Shown here piece after piece: positions 7,175 to 15,545 of a stretch of 26,452 nucleotides of DNA (positions are counted from its first letter, which is position 1; the number at the start of each line of letters is the position of its first letter). Under the pieces are notes generated by a model that saw only the letters and a list, made by a program, of their open reading frames with translations, was not told the DNA's origin and made no database searches. The translations under genes were made by a program, and so were the position numbers. The stretch is from Oscillospiraceae bacterium (lineage in GTDB: Bacteria; Bacillota; Clostridia; Oscillospirales; Acutalibacteraceae). The DNA lies in contig SVOX01000006.1 of NCBI GenBank assembly GCA_015066165.1, positions 1-26,452 of the forward strand, given 5' to 3'.

Positions 7175-10100
7175 ATGAAATCAAGGATTAAAAAATTATT
7201 AGGAATAATTTTAAGCGTTGTAATAGTTATAAGCGTTTGTGTTTGTGCGTTTATAACATCTGCAACAAGCAAAGAAATTACATATTACGTTAAAGCAAGC
7301 GGTTCTGACAGTGCAACAGGTCTTACCGTATCGCAACCGTTGGCAACAGTTTCTCAAGCAATAAAAAATGCACTTGACAGCGGATTTGCGGCGGGTGATA
7401 CGGTTTACGTTAATTTGGTTGACTACGCTTCGATAAACTGGGGCACTTCAAGGCAATATAACTTCAAACTTGTAGTAAGGTCAAACAGCGAAAATTTGAG
7501 AAATACAGTAGTTGTTTCAAGCGGATTCACCTTTGGCGGCGATACCGCTTTTGAAAGCGTTATTGTTAAAAATATTACAGATATTTATTACGGCAATAAA
7601 AATATAAGTTTTGATAATGACTGTACTTTTGTATCGGCAAATCACTATTTAGGTAATAGCGTTGCCGGCGCAGAAGATACAGTTGCTAACGCCCAAACAG
7701 TTTATGCAGGGAATACAGTTGTATCAAAGAATTTCCGTCTTTCAAATAAAAATGTCGCCGATAAGGTTTATAAAGAAGACGTAACTGCTGTTTTTAATAA
7801 TGAAAGTTCGGCGCCTTCAATTTACTTTACTGCTACAAGCGGTAACACTGTTTTTGAAAAAAACCTTAACGTTAATGTTATGAAAGCAAAAAGTGTTGAT
7901 TTTTATAAAACTGGCGGAACTGTAAATATTAACGGTTATTTGCAAGTTATTTTAAATAACAAAACCAAAATTTCCGATGATTCTCAAAGTGTTTTAGATT
8001 CGCTTTCTCCTTCAAAGGGATTTTACTATATTATCAACGCTTCGGGTGTAGATGATTTGATAAACACAACCGCAACTGCGGGTAAATATGCCGTAAATAC
8101 CGAAAGATATAAAGTTATTGCTACTAATGACGAAGGTGTTGAGCACGTTGCAAAAGACGGTTATTTAACTTTGCCCAAAGCGGGACGTTACGTTGTCAGA
8201 ACGGTTAAAATCATTGAAACTGCAACCTATTACGTTGGACCTTCGGGCTCGGATGAAAACGACGGTTCAACAAGCGCCAAAGCATTAGCAACAGTTGCCA
8301 AAGCGGTTGAACTTGCAAATGCTGCGGGCTATCTTGAAGGCGACCTTATAACAATTAAGGTGTTGAGAAAAAGTTTACTTGACAGCACCGCTGTTACAAT
8401 GGGTGATATGCCAAGACATTATTTTGACATTGTTATTGAAAATGGTTCAACCTATCAACCCACAATTAATTTTGAATCGGGTGCGGCTCTTGCTAATAAC
8501 CAAGGCGGTACGACATATTATAAGAATATTAAACTTGCAGTAGCAGGTACTTGGAAGGCGGGCGTTTTCCACAGTTCGAACGTTGTGTTCGATTCAAACT
8601 GTACTATCAGCGGTTCTTATTTAACACTTTCTTTCGGTACGAGTAATGATGGCGGTACCTCAAAAACTATTGAGGGTCAAAGTGTTGAGCTTAATTGTAA
8701 TATTCCTCATGCACTGTGCTTGGCAAACGGTAGTTGGTCAGGCAGAACATATACTGAAGACGTAAACGTTATTTTTAATAATTCCAGTCTTAACCCTGAT
8801 GTTCTTTTTAATTCTTATTGGAGCGGAAGCAAATCAGGTAATACAAAATATAAAAAGAACGTAAATCTTAATCTTAAAAAAATGAAGGGTGTTCGTTTCC
8901 TTAATTTTGACGGTGCTATTTTTGAGGGGGCTATTCAAGTTATAAACTCGGCAGGTATTGATTTCGACAAACAATATACCACCTCTACTTCAACTGCACC
9001 TAAAACTATAAATCAAGCACTCGCAAACGTAACTTCTAAATACCTTATCAATAATAATACCGGCAATGCTGATATTATAGCGTTTACTGAAACTGCAGGT
9101 AAGTTTGCAGTAGATACAGGCAAATATAAACTTACTGCGACAGGTTCTAAAACATATCATTCTGAAAACGGATATTTAGTGCTCGAAGAACCCGGTGTTT
9201 ATACACTTACTCTTAATCACACCCACTCATATACTGACGACTGTGATGAAGTTTGCAATAGTTGTGGTGATGTTAGAACAAATGCGCACGTTTATACAAA
9301 CGTTTGTGACGCTACGTGTGACGTTTGCGGTAAAGTTAGAACTAATAATCACGTTTATGACCACGGTTGTGATAAAACTTGTAACGTTTGCTTTATGACA
9401 AGAAGCACGGCTCACGTATATAAAGGCGCTTGTGATGCTGATTGTGACGTTTGTTTAGAAGAAAGAATCGCATCAGAACATATTTTCACAAACAGTTGTG
9501 ACGAATTTTGTAACGTTTGTAATATTGAAAGAGTAATAACCCACAGTTATTCTAACGACTGCGATGCGATTTGTAATATTTGCTCGTATGAACGTGTTCC
9601 TCACGACCACGTGTATTACAATTCTTGTGACGCAAGTTGTAACGTTTGCGGCGCACAAAGGGAGGTTGAACACGTTTTTGACAGTGCTTGTGACAAGTAT
9701 TGTAACAAATGTCTTGTATCAAGGAAAACGTCTCACGTATATAGTAATTCTTGTGATGAAACCTGTAATATTTGCGGACATAAAAGAGTTGTGACTCACG
9801 CTTACGATAATGTTTGTGACGGAACGTGCAATATTTGCAGTGAGCAAAGAAAAGCCCACGTTTACGATAACAACTGTGATAAATACTGTAACGTGTGTAA
9901 CAATGAACGAACCGTTACGGAGCATATATTTGACAGTGTGTGCGACACTACCTGTGCCGAATGCGGAACAGTCAGACAAACTACACATTCTTATTATTCG
10001 CAGTATATTGCAAATCAAGACAGCCATTGGAAACAATGTCAACTTTGCGGATATAAGCACCAAACCGAAAATCATACGTTCCAAGATGCATGTGATAAAA

Positions 10101-10948
10101 AGTGTGACGTTTGCGGATATATTCGTGCAACAGACGGTCACCAATTTGATACCGAATGTGATACTACGTGTAACACTTGCGATTATGTAAGAGCGATAGT
10201 GCATACCTATTCCGGTGTTTGTGACGAGAGTTGTGATTCGTGCGGTTACGTTCGTGAAGGCGTGGGTCACAGGGGCGGAACTGCCACTTGTAAAGCCAAA
10301 GCGGTATGTGAAGTTTGCGGTGAAGAATACGGCGAAAAGAACGATAACCACATTGGCGAAATTAAATACCGCAGTAAGATTGCAGTAAAATGTAATACCG
10401 ACGGTTACACAGGCGACGGATACTGTATTGCTTGTAATAAGTTAGCAGTTCCCGGCAGTGTAATACCTGCTACGGGACTTCATAAATACTCAACCGAATG
10501 TGATACAAGTTGTAATACCTGCGGTGAAATCAGAGAAATTACTCACCAATTTGCACCTGCTACTTGCACTACGGCTAAAAAGTGTCTTATTTGTAATACT
10601 ACAAGCGGTACCCCTTTAGGTCATAGTTATACTTTAAAATACGAAAAAGCGACCGACCAAAACAGCGGACGCCAATGGGAAGAATGTAGCGGTTGCGGTT
10701 TGGTTAAAAATGAAAAAACATTAATACAAATAGCAACGGTTGAACTTAAAAATGAAAGTTATATTTATGACGGAAATGTAAAACTGCCCGAAGTAGTGGT
10801 TAAAGGTATTAACGGCGCAGTAATAACTAATGACCGCTATGACGTCACTTGTGAACCCGCAATAGAAGTTGGCACTTATCTTGTTATTGTTAAATTCAAA
10901 AACGGATATAGCGGAAAATATACTTTAAGTTTTAAAATTGTCACATAA
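7175..10948 (+). CDS. large secreted protein: duplicated DUF1565/beta-helix-like module plus His/Cys repeat array
   Basis: 1,257 residues. Start at ATG 7175, since GAGGTG lies 4 bases upstream and the in-frame ATG at 7163 overlaps that site. A Sec signal peptide (MKSRIKKLLG, then a hydrophobic core ending near ITSATS) gives export. Two homologous modules follow (bases 7280-8224 and 8225-9217), each opening YYVxxSGSDxxxG like DUF1565/parallel beta-helix surface proteins and ending in a GKYAV...GYLTL segment. Then comes a Cys-rich array (9224-10720) with 16 canonical copies of H-x5-C-x3-C-x2-C-x3-R and several degenerate ones. The last 75 residues form a small beta domain (YDGN, VGTYLVIVKFKNGYSGKYT) of the Ig-like kind seen in clostridial surface proteins. 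No LPXTG, SLH, choline-binding or dockerin signal is present. It is transcribed alone. Function unknown; surface adhesion or metal/polymer binding is conjecture. Confidence 0.85.
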   Translation: MKSRIKKLLGIILSVVIVISVCVCAFITSATSKEITYYVKASGSDSATGLTVSQPLATVSQAIKNALDSGFAAGDTVYVNLVDYASINWGTSRQYNFKLVVRSNSENLRNTVVVSSGFTFGGDTAFESVIVKNITDIYYGNKNISFDNDCTFVSANHYLGNSVAGAEDTVANAQTVYAGNTVVSKNFRLSNKNVADKVYKEDVTAVFNNESSAPSIYFTATSGNTVFEKNLNVNVMKAKSVDFYKTGGTVNINGYLQVILNNKTKISDDSQSVLDSLSPSKGFYYIINASGVDDLINTTATAGKYAVNTERYKVIATNDEGVEHVAKDGYLTLPKAGRYVVRTVKIIETATYYVGPSGSDENDGSTSAKALATVAKAVELANAAGYLEGDLITIKVLRKSLLDSTAVTMGDMPRHYFDIVIENGSTYQPTINFESGAALANNQGGTTYYKNIKLAVAGTWKAGVFHSSNVVFDSNCTISGSYLTLSFGTSNDGGTSKTIEGQSVELNCNIPHALCLANGSWSGRTYTEDVNVIFNNSSLNPDVLFNSYWSGSKSGNTKYKKNVNLNLKKMKGVRFLNFDGAIFEGAIQVINSAGIDFDKQYTTSTSTAPKTINQALANVTSKYLINNNTGNADIIAFTETAGKFAVDTGKYKLTATGSKTYHSENGYLVLEEPGVYTLTLNHTHSYTDDCDEVCNSCGDVRTNAHVYTNVCDATCDVCGKVRTNNHVYDHGCDKTCNVCFMTRSTAHVYKGACDADCDVCLEERIASEHIFTNSCDEFCNVCNIERVITHSYSNDCDAICNICSYERVPHDHVYYNSCDASCNVCGAQREVEHVFDSACDKYCNKCLVSRKTSHVYSNSCDETCNICGHKRVVTHAYDNVCDGTCNICSEQRKAHVYDNNCDKYCNVCNNERTVTEHIFDSVCDTTCAECGTVRQTTHSYYSQYIANQDSHWKQCQLCGYKHQTENHTFQDACDKKCDVCGYIRATDGHQFDTECDTTCNTCDYVRAIVHTYSGVCDESCDSCGYVREGVGHRGGTATCKAKAVCEVCGEEYGEKNDNHIGEIKYRSKIAVKCNTDGYTGDGYCIACNKLAVPGSVIPATGLHKYSTECDTSCNTCGEIREITHQFAPATCTTAKKCLICNTTSGTPLGHSYTLKYEKATDQNSGRQWEECSGCGLVKNEKTLIQIATVELKNESYIYDGNVKLPEVVVKGINGAVITNDRYDVTCEPAIEVGTYLVIVKFKNGYSGKYTLSFKIVT
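7280..9217 (+). repeat. internal protein-level duplication of a ~320-residue module
   Basis: Module 1 (7280-8224) and module 2 (8225-9217) align throughout: PLATVSQAIKNALDSGFAAG with ALATVAKAVELANAAGYLEG, YKEDVTAVFNN with YTEDVNVIFNN, and TAGKYAVNTERYKVIAT with TAGKFAVDTGKYKLTAT. DNA identity is much lower than the protein similarity, so the duplication is old. Confidence 0.85.
9224..10720 (+). repeat. tandem His/Cys repeat array, large protein
   Basis: Twelve contiguous 20-22-residue units (9224-9985) of the form H-[VSIA]-[YF]-x3-C-D-x2-C-x2-C-x3-R, then a variant unit (SHWKQCQLCG), three more canonical units, two degenerate ones, one canonical (HKYSTECDTSCNTCG) and two degenerate. In total 16 are canonical. 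Codons differ between units, so the array is long-standing rather than a recent slippage product. Confidence 0.9.
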
Positions 10949-10978
10949 AAAAACTCCCATTAAATTGGGAGTTTTTTT
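10947..10978. terminator. bidirectional intrinsic terminator
   Basis: Stem ACTCCCA / TGGGAGT with a 6-base loop, flanked by A-runs on the left and T-runs on the right. It ends the large secreted protein gene on the plus strand and, 16 bp after the pyrI stop, the pyrimidine operon on the minus strand. Confidence 0.9.
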
Positions 10979-10993
10979 ACATCTTGTATGAGT

Positions 10994-11410
10994 TTATTTT
11001 GCTTGGCTTTCACAGTAAAGACAGCGGTAAATACGTTTTTCCTTATCGGTTAAAGTGAAAACATGGGGTAATTCCTGTTCGGTGCCACTTATACAACGTG
11101 GGTTTTTGCAAGTGATTACGTTTGTAAGTTTTTCAGGAAGTGCTATTCGCTTTTTTTCTTGTGTTTTACCGTCTTTAATAATATTAACTGTGATATCAGG
11201 ATCTACGTAACCTAAAATATCGGTGTTTACTTCAATGTCGGCATCGATTTTTATTATGTCCTTTTTACCCATTTTTCTACTGGGGGCGTTATTGATAAGC
11301 GCTACCGAGCAGTCAAGGTTTTCAAGTTTTAAAAGGGTGTAGATTTTCATACCCTTTCCTGCGGTTATGTGGTCGATAACAATACCGTTTTTTATTTCGT
11401 CAATAGTCAT
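10994..11410 (-). CDS. pyrI: aspartate carbamoyltransferase regulatory chain
   Basis: 138 residues. Binds nucleotide effectors and holds PyrB trimers together. The zinc site is complete: Cys101, 106, 130 and 133, spaced C-x4-C-x23-C-x2-C as in the enterobacterial protein. The N-terminal allosteric domain is shorter than in E. coli. Its ATG shares a base with the pyrB stop (TAATG), so translation is coupled. It is the last gene of the operon, followed by the terminator at 10947-10978. Its presence predicts an allosterically controlled holoenzyme. Confidence 0.95.
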   Translation of the reverse strand: MTIDEIKNGIVIDHITAGKGMKIYTLLKLENLDCSVALINNAPSRKMGKKDIIKIDADIEVNTDILGYVDPDITVNIIKDGKTQEKKRIALPEKLTNVITCKNPRCISGTEQELPHVFTLTDKEKRIYRCLYCESQAK

Positions 11411-12324
11411 TATTCTACCCCCAAAAGCATTAAGATAAGAGCCATTCGCATATATTTGCCGTTAAGTACTTGCTTAAAGTAACAAGCACGTGGGTCTTGG
11501 TCAACACCAACACTAATTTCGTTTACACGTGGCAGTGGGTGAAGAATGCTTAAATCCGATTTTGCGTTTGTAAGTTTTTCGGGAGTTAATATATAACTGT
11601 CACGAAGACGCAAATATTCTTCTTCGTTGAAAAATCTTTCACGCTGAACACGTGTCATATAAAGAATATCAAGTTGCGGCATAGCGGCTTCGAGATCTGT
11701 AGTTTCTACAATTTCGAAGTTTTCTTTTTTGAGCGACTCCCTTATATATTCGGGTACACGTAATTCGTTGGGGGAGATAAGTACAAACTTAACGTTATTA
11801 TAACGGCGAAGTGCATTTATAAGCGAGTGTACGGTTCTGCCAAATTTAAGGTCGCCGCAAAGACCAACTGTTAAGTTGTCAAATCTGCCTTTTTCACGTT
11901 TTATTGTAAGAAGGTCGGCAAGGGTTTGGGTTGGGTGGTTGTGACCGCCGTCACCCGCATTTATAACAGGTATAGATGCGTTCATAGAAGCAACAAGCGG
12001 CGCACCTTCTTTTGGGTGGCGCATAGCAATAATATCGGCATAGCAAGAAACGGTTTTTGCGGTATCGGCAATGCTTTCGCCCTTTGCGGCAGAACTGCTT
12101 TGCGCTTCCGAAAAGCCCAAAACGTTACCGCCAAGTTCGTACATAGCCGCTTCAAAACTCAAGCGGGTACGGGTGGAAGGTTCAAAAAACAGTGTTGCCA
12201 ATTTTTTGCCTTTGCACTTTTCGCTGTACTTTTGCGGGTTGTCGATAATATCGTTTGCAGTAGCAAGTAAGGAATCTATTTCCTCAAGTGAGAGTTCTGC
12301 AATATCAATTAAACTTCTCATCAT
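11410..12324 (-). CDS. pyrB: aspartate carbamoyltransferase catalytic chain
   Basis: 304 residues, normal length. Condenses carbamoyl phosphate with aspartate, the second step of UMP synthesis. FFEPSTRTRLSFEAA (46-60) is the carbamoyl-phosphate loop; HNHPTQTLADLLT and LHPLPRVNEI are the other conserved active-site segments. Two adjacent ATG codons (12324, 12321) follow AAAGGA; either may start. Unlike its neighbours it is separated from the upstream operon gene (pyrE) by a 186-bp gap holding the repeat at 12361-12516, so its expression may partly depend on that element. Confidence 0.97.
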   Translation of the reverse strand: MMRSLIDIAELSLEEIDSLLATANDIIDNPQKYSEKCKGKKLATLFFEPSTRTRLSFEAAMYELGGNVLGFSEAQSSSAAKGESIADTAKTVSCYADIIAMRHPKEGAPLVASMNASIPVINAGDGGHNHPTQTLADLLTIKREKGRFDNLTVGLCGDLKFGRTVHSLINALRRYNNVKFVLISPNELRVPEYIRESLKKENFEIVETTDLEAAMPQLDILYMTRVQRERFFNEEEYLRLRDSYILTPEKLTNAKSDLSILHPLPRVNEISVGVDQDPRACYFKQVLNGKYMRMALILMLLGVE

Positions 12325-12360
12325 ATAATTCCTTTCGTTTAGAATTAAATAGAAATTTTA

Positions 12361-12516
12361 AAAATGAATGATGAATAATGAATAGTGAATAATTTTGGTG
12401 TGCCACTTCTGTGGCACGATATATATTTGTTTTCGGTTTGCCGAAAACACGTTAACTATTCACTCTTCACTTTTAACTATTCACTGAATAATTTTCAGGT
12501 TTACTGAAAATTATTC
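12361..12516. repeat. MITE-like intergenic repeat with three hairpins, inside the pyr operon
   Basis: The left end is a run of degenerate 7-8-base units (ATGAATG, ATGAATA, GTGAATA); the right end carries two TTAACTATTCACT copies in the opposite sense. Between them are hairpins GTGCCAC-TTCT-GTGGCAC (12400-12417) and GTTTTCGG-TTTG-CCGAAAAC (12429-12448). A 13-bp stem GAATAATTTTCAG / CTGAAAATTATTC (12486-12516) overlaps the pyrE stop codon at 12511. There is no coding capacity. Similar ATTCATTATTCACT-type repeats are, from memory, scattered in Ruminococcaceae genomes. No T-run follows on the minus strand, so I do not call it a terminator. Confidence 0.65.
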
Positions 12517-13167
12517 CTTAGCGCCGTTTACAGCAAGATAATTTTTGATGCGCTCAACGTTTTCTTTGTTTTTCTCGTCTTCTTCCAAATATTCAATAAT
12601 ATCGTAAACGTCAACAACTGAATATACAGGGAAGCCAAATTCTTCGCCAACTTCGGCCATAGCGCTCTTTTCGGTTTTGCCTTTTTCTTTGCGATCTACC
12701 ATAACGAAAGTAGCGGCAACTTTTGTACCCTTAAGGCCTGATAAAATTTCCATACTTTCACGAATGGCGGTACCTGCGGTGATAACGTCTTCAACTATAA
12801 CGATTTCCTCATTTTCCCCTGGCTTATATCCTACAAAAACGCCACCTTCACCGTGGTCTTTTTCTTCTTTACGGTTGAAGAAGAAAGGAACGTCTAAACC
12901 GTTTTTGGCAAGGGCTACTGCTACCGATACTGCAATCGGAATGCCCTTGTAAGCGGGACCGTAGAGAACAGTCTTTTTGTTGCCTACTTTTTCAAAATAT
13001 GCTTTAGCGTAAAATTCGCCAAGTTTGCAAATTTGTTCGCCGGTTTTAATGTCGCCTGCATTTATGAAATAGGGGATTTTTCTGCCCGATTTAGCGGTAA
13101 AATCGCCAAACTTTAAAACGCCTGCACTTTCTAAAAATTCAATAAACTCTCTCTTATAACTTTCCAT
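12511..13167 (-). CDS. pyrE: orotate phosphoribosyltransferase
   Basis: 218 residues. Transfers ribose-5-phosphate from PRPP to orotate, giving OMP. The PRPP-binding motif is VIVEDVITAGTA (123-134) and the mobile catalytic loop is NRKEEKDHGEGG (98-109). ATG at 13167 follows an AGGAG-like site. The gene lies 31 bp after pyrF. Its stop codon falls in the arm of a 13-bp hairpin belonging to the downstream repeat, so the last codons may have been shaped by that insertion. Confidence 0.96.
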   Translation of the reverse strand: MESYKREFIEFLESAGVLKFGDFTAKSGRKIPYFINAGDIKTGEQICKLGEFYAKAYFEKVGNKKTVLYGPAYKGIPIAVSVAVALAKNGLDVPFFFNRKEEKDHGEGGVFVGYKPGENEEIVIVEDVITAGTAIRESMEILSGLKGTKVAATFVMVDRKEKGKTEKSAMAEVGEEFGFPVYSVVDVYDIIEYLEEDEKNKENVERIKNYLAVNGAKE

Positions 13168-13198
13168 TTTAATTCTCCTTTTAATTCCAAATTACGAA

Positions 13199-13897
13199 TT
13201 ATCCAATAAACTCTTCACAGCAACGCTTATATGCAGCAACAGGGTCAGCAGCAGCGGTGATAGGACGGCCTACAACAATATAGTCACTGCCGATTTTTTT
13301 GGCTTCGGCAGGGGTCATAACACGCTTTTGGTCGCCAATGTCACCGTCGGCAAAGCGAACACCGGGAGTAACGGTTAAAAATTCTTTACCGCAAGTGTCG
13401 TGAACTTTACCTGCTTCCAAAGGTGAGCAAACAACGCCGTCAAGACCTGCAATTTTTGCATTGTTTGCATAGTGCATAACAACCTTGTCGATTGGTTCTT
13501 TAATAAGTAAGTCATTTTCCATACGTTCTTGGTCGGTAGAAGTAAGTTGGGTTACCGCTATTAAAAGGGGACGTGTTCCGTCGGGGCGGGTGAGCCCTTC
13601 AAGAGCGCCTTCCATCATAGAAATTGTACCGCCGGCGTGAAGGTTGGTCATATCAACATCAAGACGTGAAAGCACAGCCATTGATTTTTTAACTGTGTTT
13701 GGAATATCGTGAAGTTTAAGGTCTAAAAAGATTTTATGACCTCTTGCCTTGATTTCTTTTACAATTGCTGGACCTTCGGCATAGAAAAGTTCCATACCGA
13801 TTTTTACAAAGGGTTTTACCCCTGTGAACTTATCTAAAAATTCAAGTGTTGCTTCTTTACTTGCAAAGTCGCAAGCAATAATTACGTCCTTACCCAT
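13199..13897 (-). CDS. pyrF: orotidine-5'-phosphate decarboxylase
   Basis: 232 residues. Decarboxylates OMP to UMP, the last step. The catalytic signature DLKLHDIPNT (59-68) has the Asp-x-Lys-x2-Asp charge network, and VVGRPI near the C-terminus is the phosphate-binding loop. The ATG overlaps the pyrD stop by one base (TAATG), with AGGAGG upstream inside pyrD, indicating coupled translation. Confidence 0.97.
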   Translation of the reverse strand: MGKDVIIACDFASKEATLEFLDKFTGVKPFVKIGMELFYAEGPAIVKEIKARGHKIFLDLKLHDIPNTVKKSMAVLSRLDVDMTNLHAGGTISMMEGALEGLTRPDGTRPLLIAVTQLTSTDQERMENDLLIKEPIDKVVMHYANNAKIAGLDGVVCSPLEAGKVHDTCGKEFLTVTPGVRFADGDIGDQKRVMTPAEAKKIGSDYIVVGRPITAAADPVAAYKRCCEEFIG

Positions 13898-14808
13898 TAG
13901 TGAGCGCCTCCTATAATATCAGTTAAGTTATTTATTTTGTATTTTTCCATTACTTTTGGTAAATTGTCAATGATATTTTTACAAGCAAATGGGTTAACCA
14001 AATTGGCAGCACCCACTTGAACCGCAGTAGCGCCTGCAAGCATCATTTCAATAACGTCTTCGGCGGTAGAAATACCACCCATACCAATAATTGGAATTTT
14101 TACTGCATCGTAAACCTGATAAACCATTCTAAGTGCTACCGGTTTAATTGCAGGGCCTGAAAAACCACCCATTTTATTTGCTAAAATTGGTTTTTTGCGG
14201 TTTAAATCAATTCGCATACCAAGTAAAGTGTTGATAAGCGAAACACCGTCTGCACCTTCGGCTTCACACGCTTTTGCAATTTCTACAATATCGGTAACGT
14301 TGGGTGAAAGTTTAATAAATACAGGTTTGCTTGTAACTTTTTTAACCGCTTTTGTAACTTCGGCAGCATTTTTTGCACTTGTACCAAAAGCCAGTCCGCC
14401 ACCGTGTACGTTGGGGCAAGAAATATTTACTTCAAACCAACCGATTTGGGATTCTTGGTCGAGTTTTTGGCAAGTGTAAGCGTAGTCTTCAACCGAGAAC
14501 CCGCTAACGTTTGCCATAACCGGTTTGTGAAAACATTCCTTTAACTTGGGAAGTTCTTCGCTTATAACTCTATCAACACCGGGGTTTTGAAGACCTACTG
14601 AGTTTAGCATACCTTCTGCACATTCGGCAATACGGGGTGTGGGGTTGCCAAAACGTTCGTCACGGGTGGTGCCTTTAAAAGAAAATGTGCCAAGGCAGTT
14701 TATATCATAAATGTTGGCAAATTCGTAACCAAAACCAAATGTTCCGCTTGCGGGGATAACAGGGTTATCCATTTTAATTCCGGAAAGTATTACACTTGTA
14801 TCTACCAT
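13897..14808 (-). CDS. pyrD: dihydroorotate dehydrogenase B, catalytic subunit
   Basis: 303 residues, class 1B. FMN enzyme oxidising dihydroorotate to orotate and passing electrons to PyrK. The catalytic base is Cys131 in NISCPNVHGGG, which marks class 1 as opposed to membrane-bound class 2 enzymes. PASGTFGFGYEF, FSFKGTT and the C-terminal GMGGI / GA.AVQVG FMN-phosphate segments are present. It overlaps pyrK by 7 bp, fitting a stoichiometric heterotetramer. Confidence 0.96.
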   Translation of the reverse strand: MVDTSVILSGIKMDNPVIPASGTFGFGYEFANIYDINCLGTFSFKGTTRDERFGNPTPRIAECAEGMLNSVGLQNPGVDRVISEELPKLKECFHKPVMANVSGFSVEDYAYTCQKLDQESQIGWFEVNISCPNVHGGGLAFGTSAKNAAEVTKAVKKVTSKPVFIKLSPNVTDIVEIAKACEAEGADGVSLINTLLGMRIDLNRKKPILANKMGGFSGPAIKPVALRMVYQVYDAVKIPIIGMGGISTAEDVIEMMLAGATAVQVGAANLVNPFACKNIIDNLPKVMEKYKINNLTDIIGGAH

Positions 14809-15533
14809 ACGATTTCCTCCCTATAAAGCACGGGGCCGTCTTTGCAAATACGCTTGTTGCCGTATTTTGTTTTGCAACTGCAACCCATACAAGCACCAAA
14901 GCCGCAACCCATTCTTTCTTCAAAACTATATTGACCGCTGGTTTTAGCCACTGCTTCAATTGCTTTAAACATTGGCATTGGCCCACAAGTGAAGAAGTAG
15001 GTGTAGTCACGGTCCATAGCGTCGGTAACGTAGCCCTTAACACCGTAAGAACCGTCAACTGTTGTAACAATTACTTCTACGCCTAAATTTTTGAACGCTT
15101 CTTCATAAAAGATTTCTTCTTTTGTGTTAAAGCCCAAAATTACAGTTGGGGTTTTGCCCATTTTAAGCAGTTCTTTGCAAAGGTTATACATTGGCGGAAT
15201 ACCAACACCGCCACCTATAAGCAAGGGTTTGTCACCTGCTTTTTCGGGATTGAAGCCGTTGCCAAGACCTACCAAAACGTCTAATTTTTCGCCCGCTTTC
15301 ATTTTTGCCATTTGCTCGGTACCAACGCCTACAACTTTATAGATTAAGGTTATGGTTTCTTCATTGTAGTCGCAAACCGAGATTGGACGGCGTAAAAACT
15401 TGCCGTCGAGTTTAATATTCACAAATTGGCCCGGTGCTAAAAGGGAAGAAGTATCCCCTGCAAGTACCATACTGTAAACGTTTGGGGCAATTTTGAAATT
15501 GTAAAGAATTTCATAAATTCCTTGTGTCATCAT
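14802..15533 (-). CDS. pyrK: dihydroorotate dehydrogenase B, electron transfer subunit
   Basis: 243 residues. Carries FAD and a [2Fe-2S] cluster and moves electrons from PyrD to NAD+. FAD motif RRPISV lies near residue 48, the NAD-binding stretch is GGGVGIPPMYNL near 108-119, and the cluster Cys sit in ERMGCGFGACMGCSCKT plus ICKDGPVL (C-x4-C-x2-C-x11-C). Two ATG codons in tandem follow AGGTGA. The gene begins 12 bp after carB. NAD-linked type 1B fits a strict anaerobe. Confidence 0.95.
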   Translation of the reverse strand: MMTQGIYEILYNFKIAPNVYSMVLAGDTSSLLAPGQFVNIKLDGKFLRRPISVCDYNEETITLIYKVVGVGTEQMAKMKAGEKLDVLVGLGNGFNPEKAGDKPLLIGGGVGIPPMYNLCKELLKMGKTPTVILGFNTKEEIFYEEAFKNLGVEVIVTTVDGSYGVKGYVTDAMDRDYTYFFTCGPMPMFKAIEAVAKTSGQYSFEERMGCGFGACMGCSCKTKYGNKRICKDGPVLYREEIVW

Positions 15534-15545
15534 AATAAAATCACC

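Noticed and set aside
9224..9985. Regularly spaced repeat units suggesting a CRISPR array
   Set aside because: The units are about 63-66 bp of continuous coding sequence without constant repeats and unique spacers, and the protein frame runs through all of them.
9719..10351. 210-codon minus-strand open frame, and several shorter ones at 9195-9673 on both strands
   Set aside because: They lie inside the His/Cys repeat array. The repetitive codons keep other frames open, and the products are low-complexity strings with no ribosome site.
11926..12328. Two plus-strand frames opposite pyrB
   Set aside because: Antisense to conserved active-site segments of PyrB; no ribosome site or plausible product.
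12486..12516. Strong hairpin after pyrE as an intrinsic terminator
   Set aside because: The stem is AT-rich, overlaps the stop codon and is not followed by a T-run on the minus strand; pyrBI would be cut off from the only visible operon promoter.
14774..15086. Frames of 96-98 codons overlapping pyrK on both strands
   Set aside because: pyrK has all its cofactor motifs in the main frame; the alternatives have no motif or start signal.
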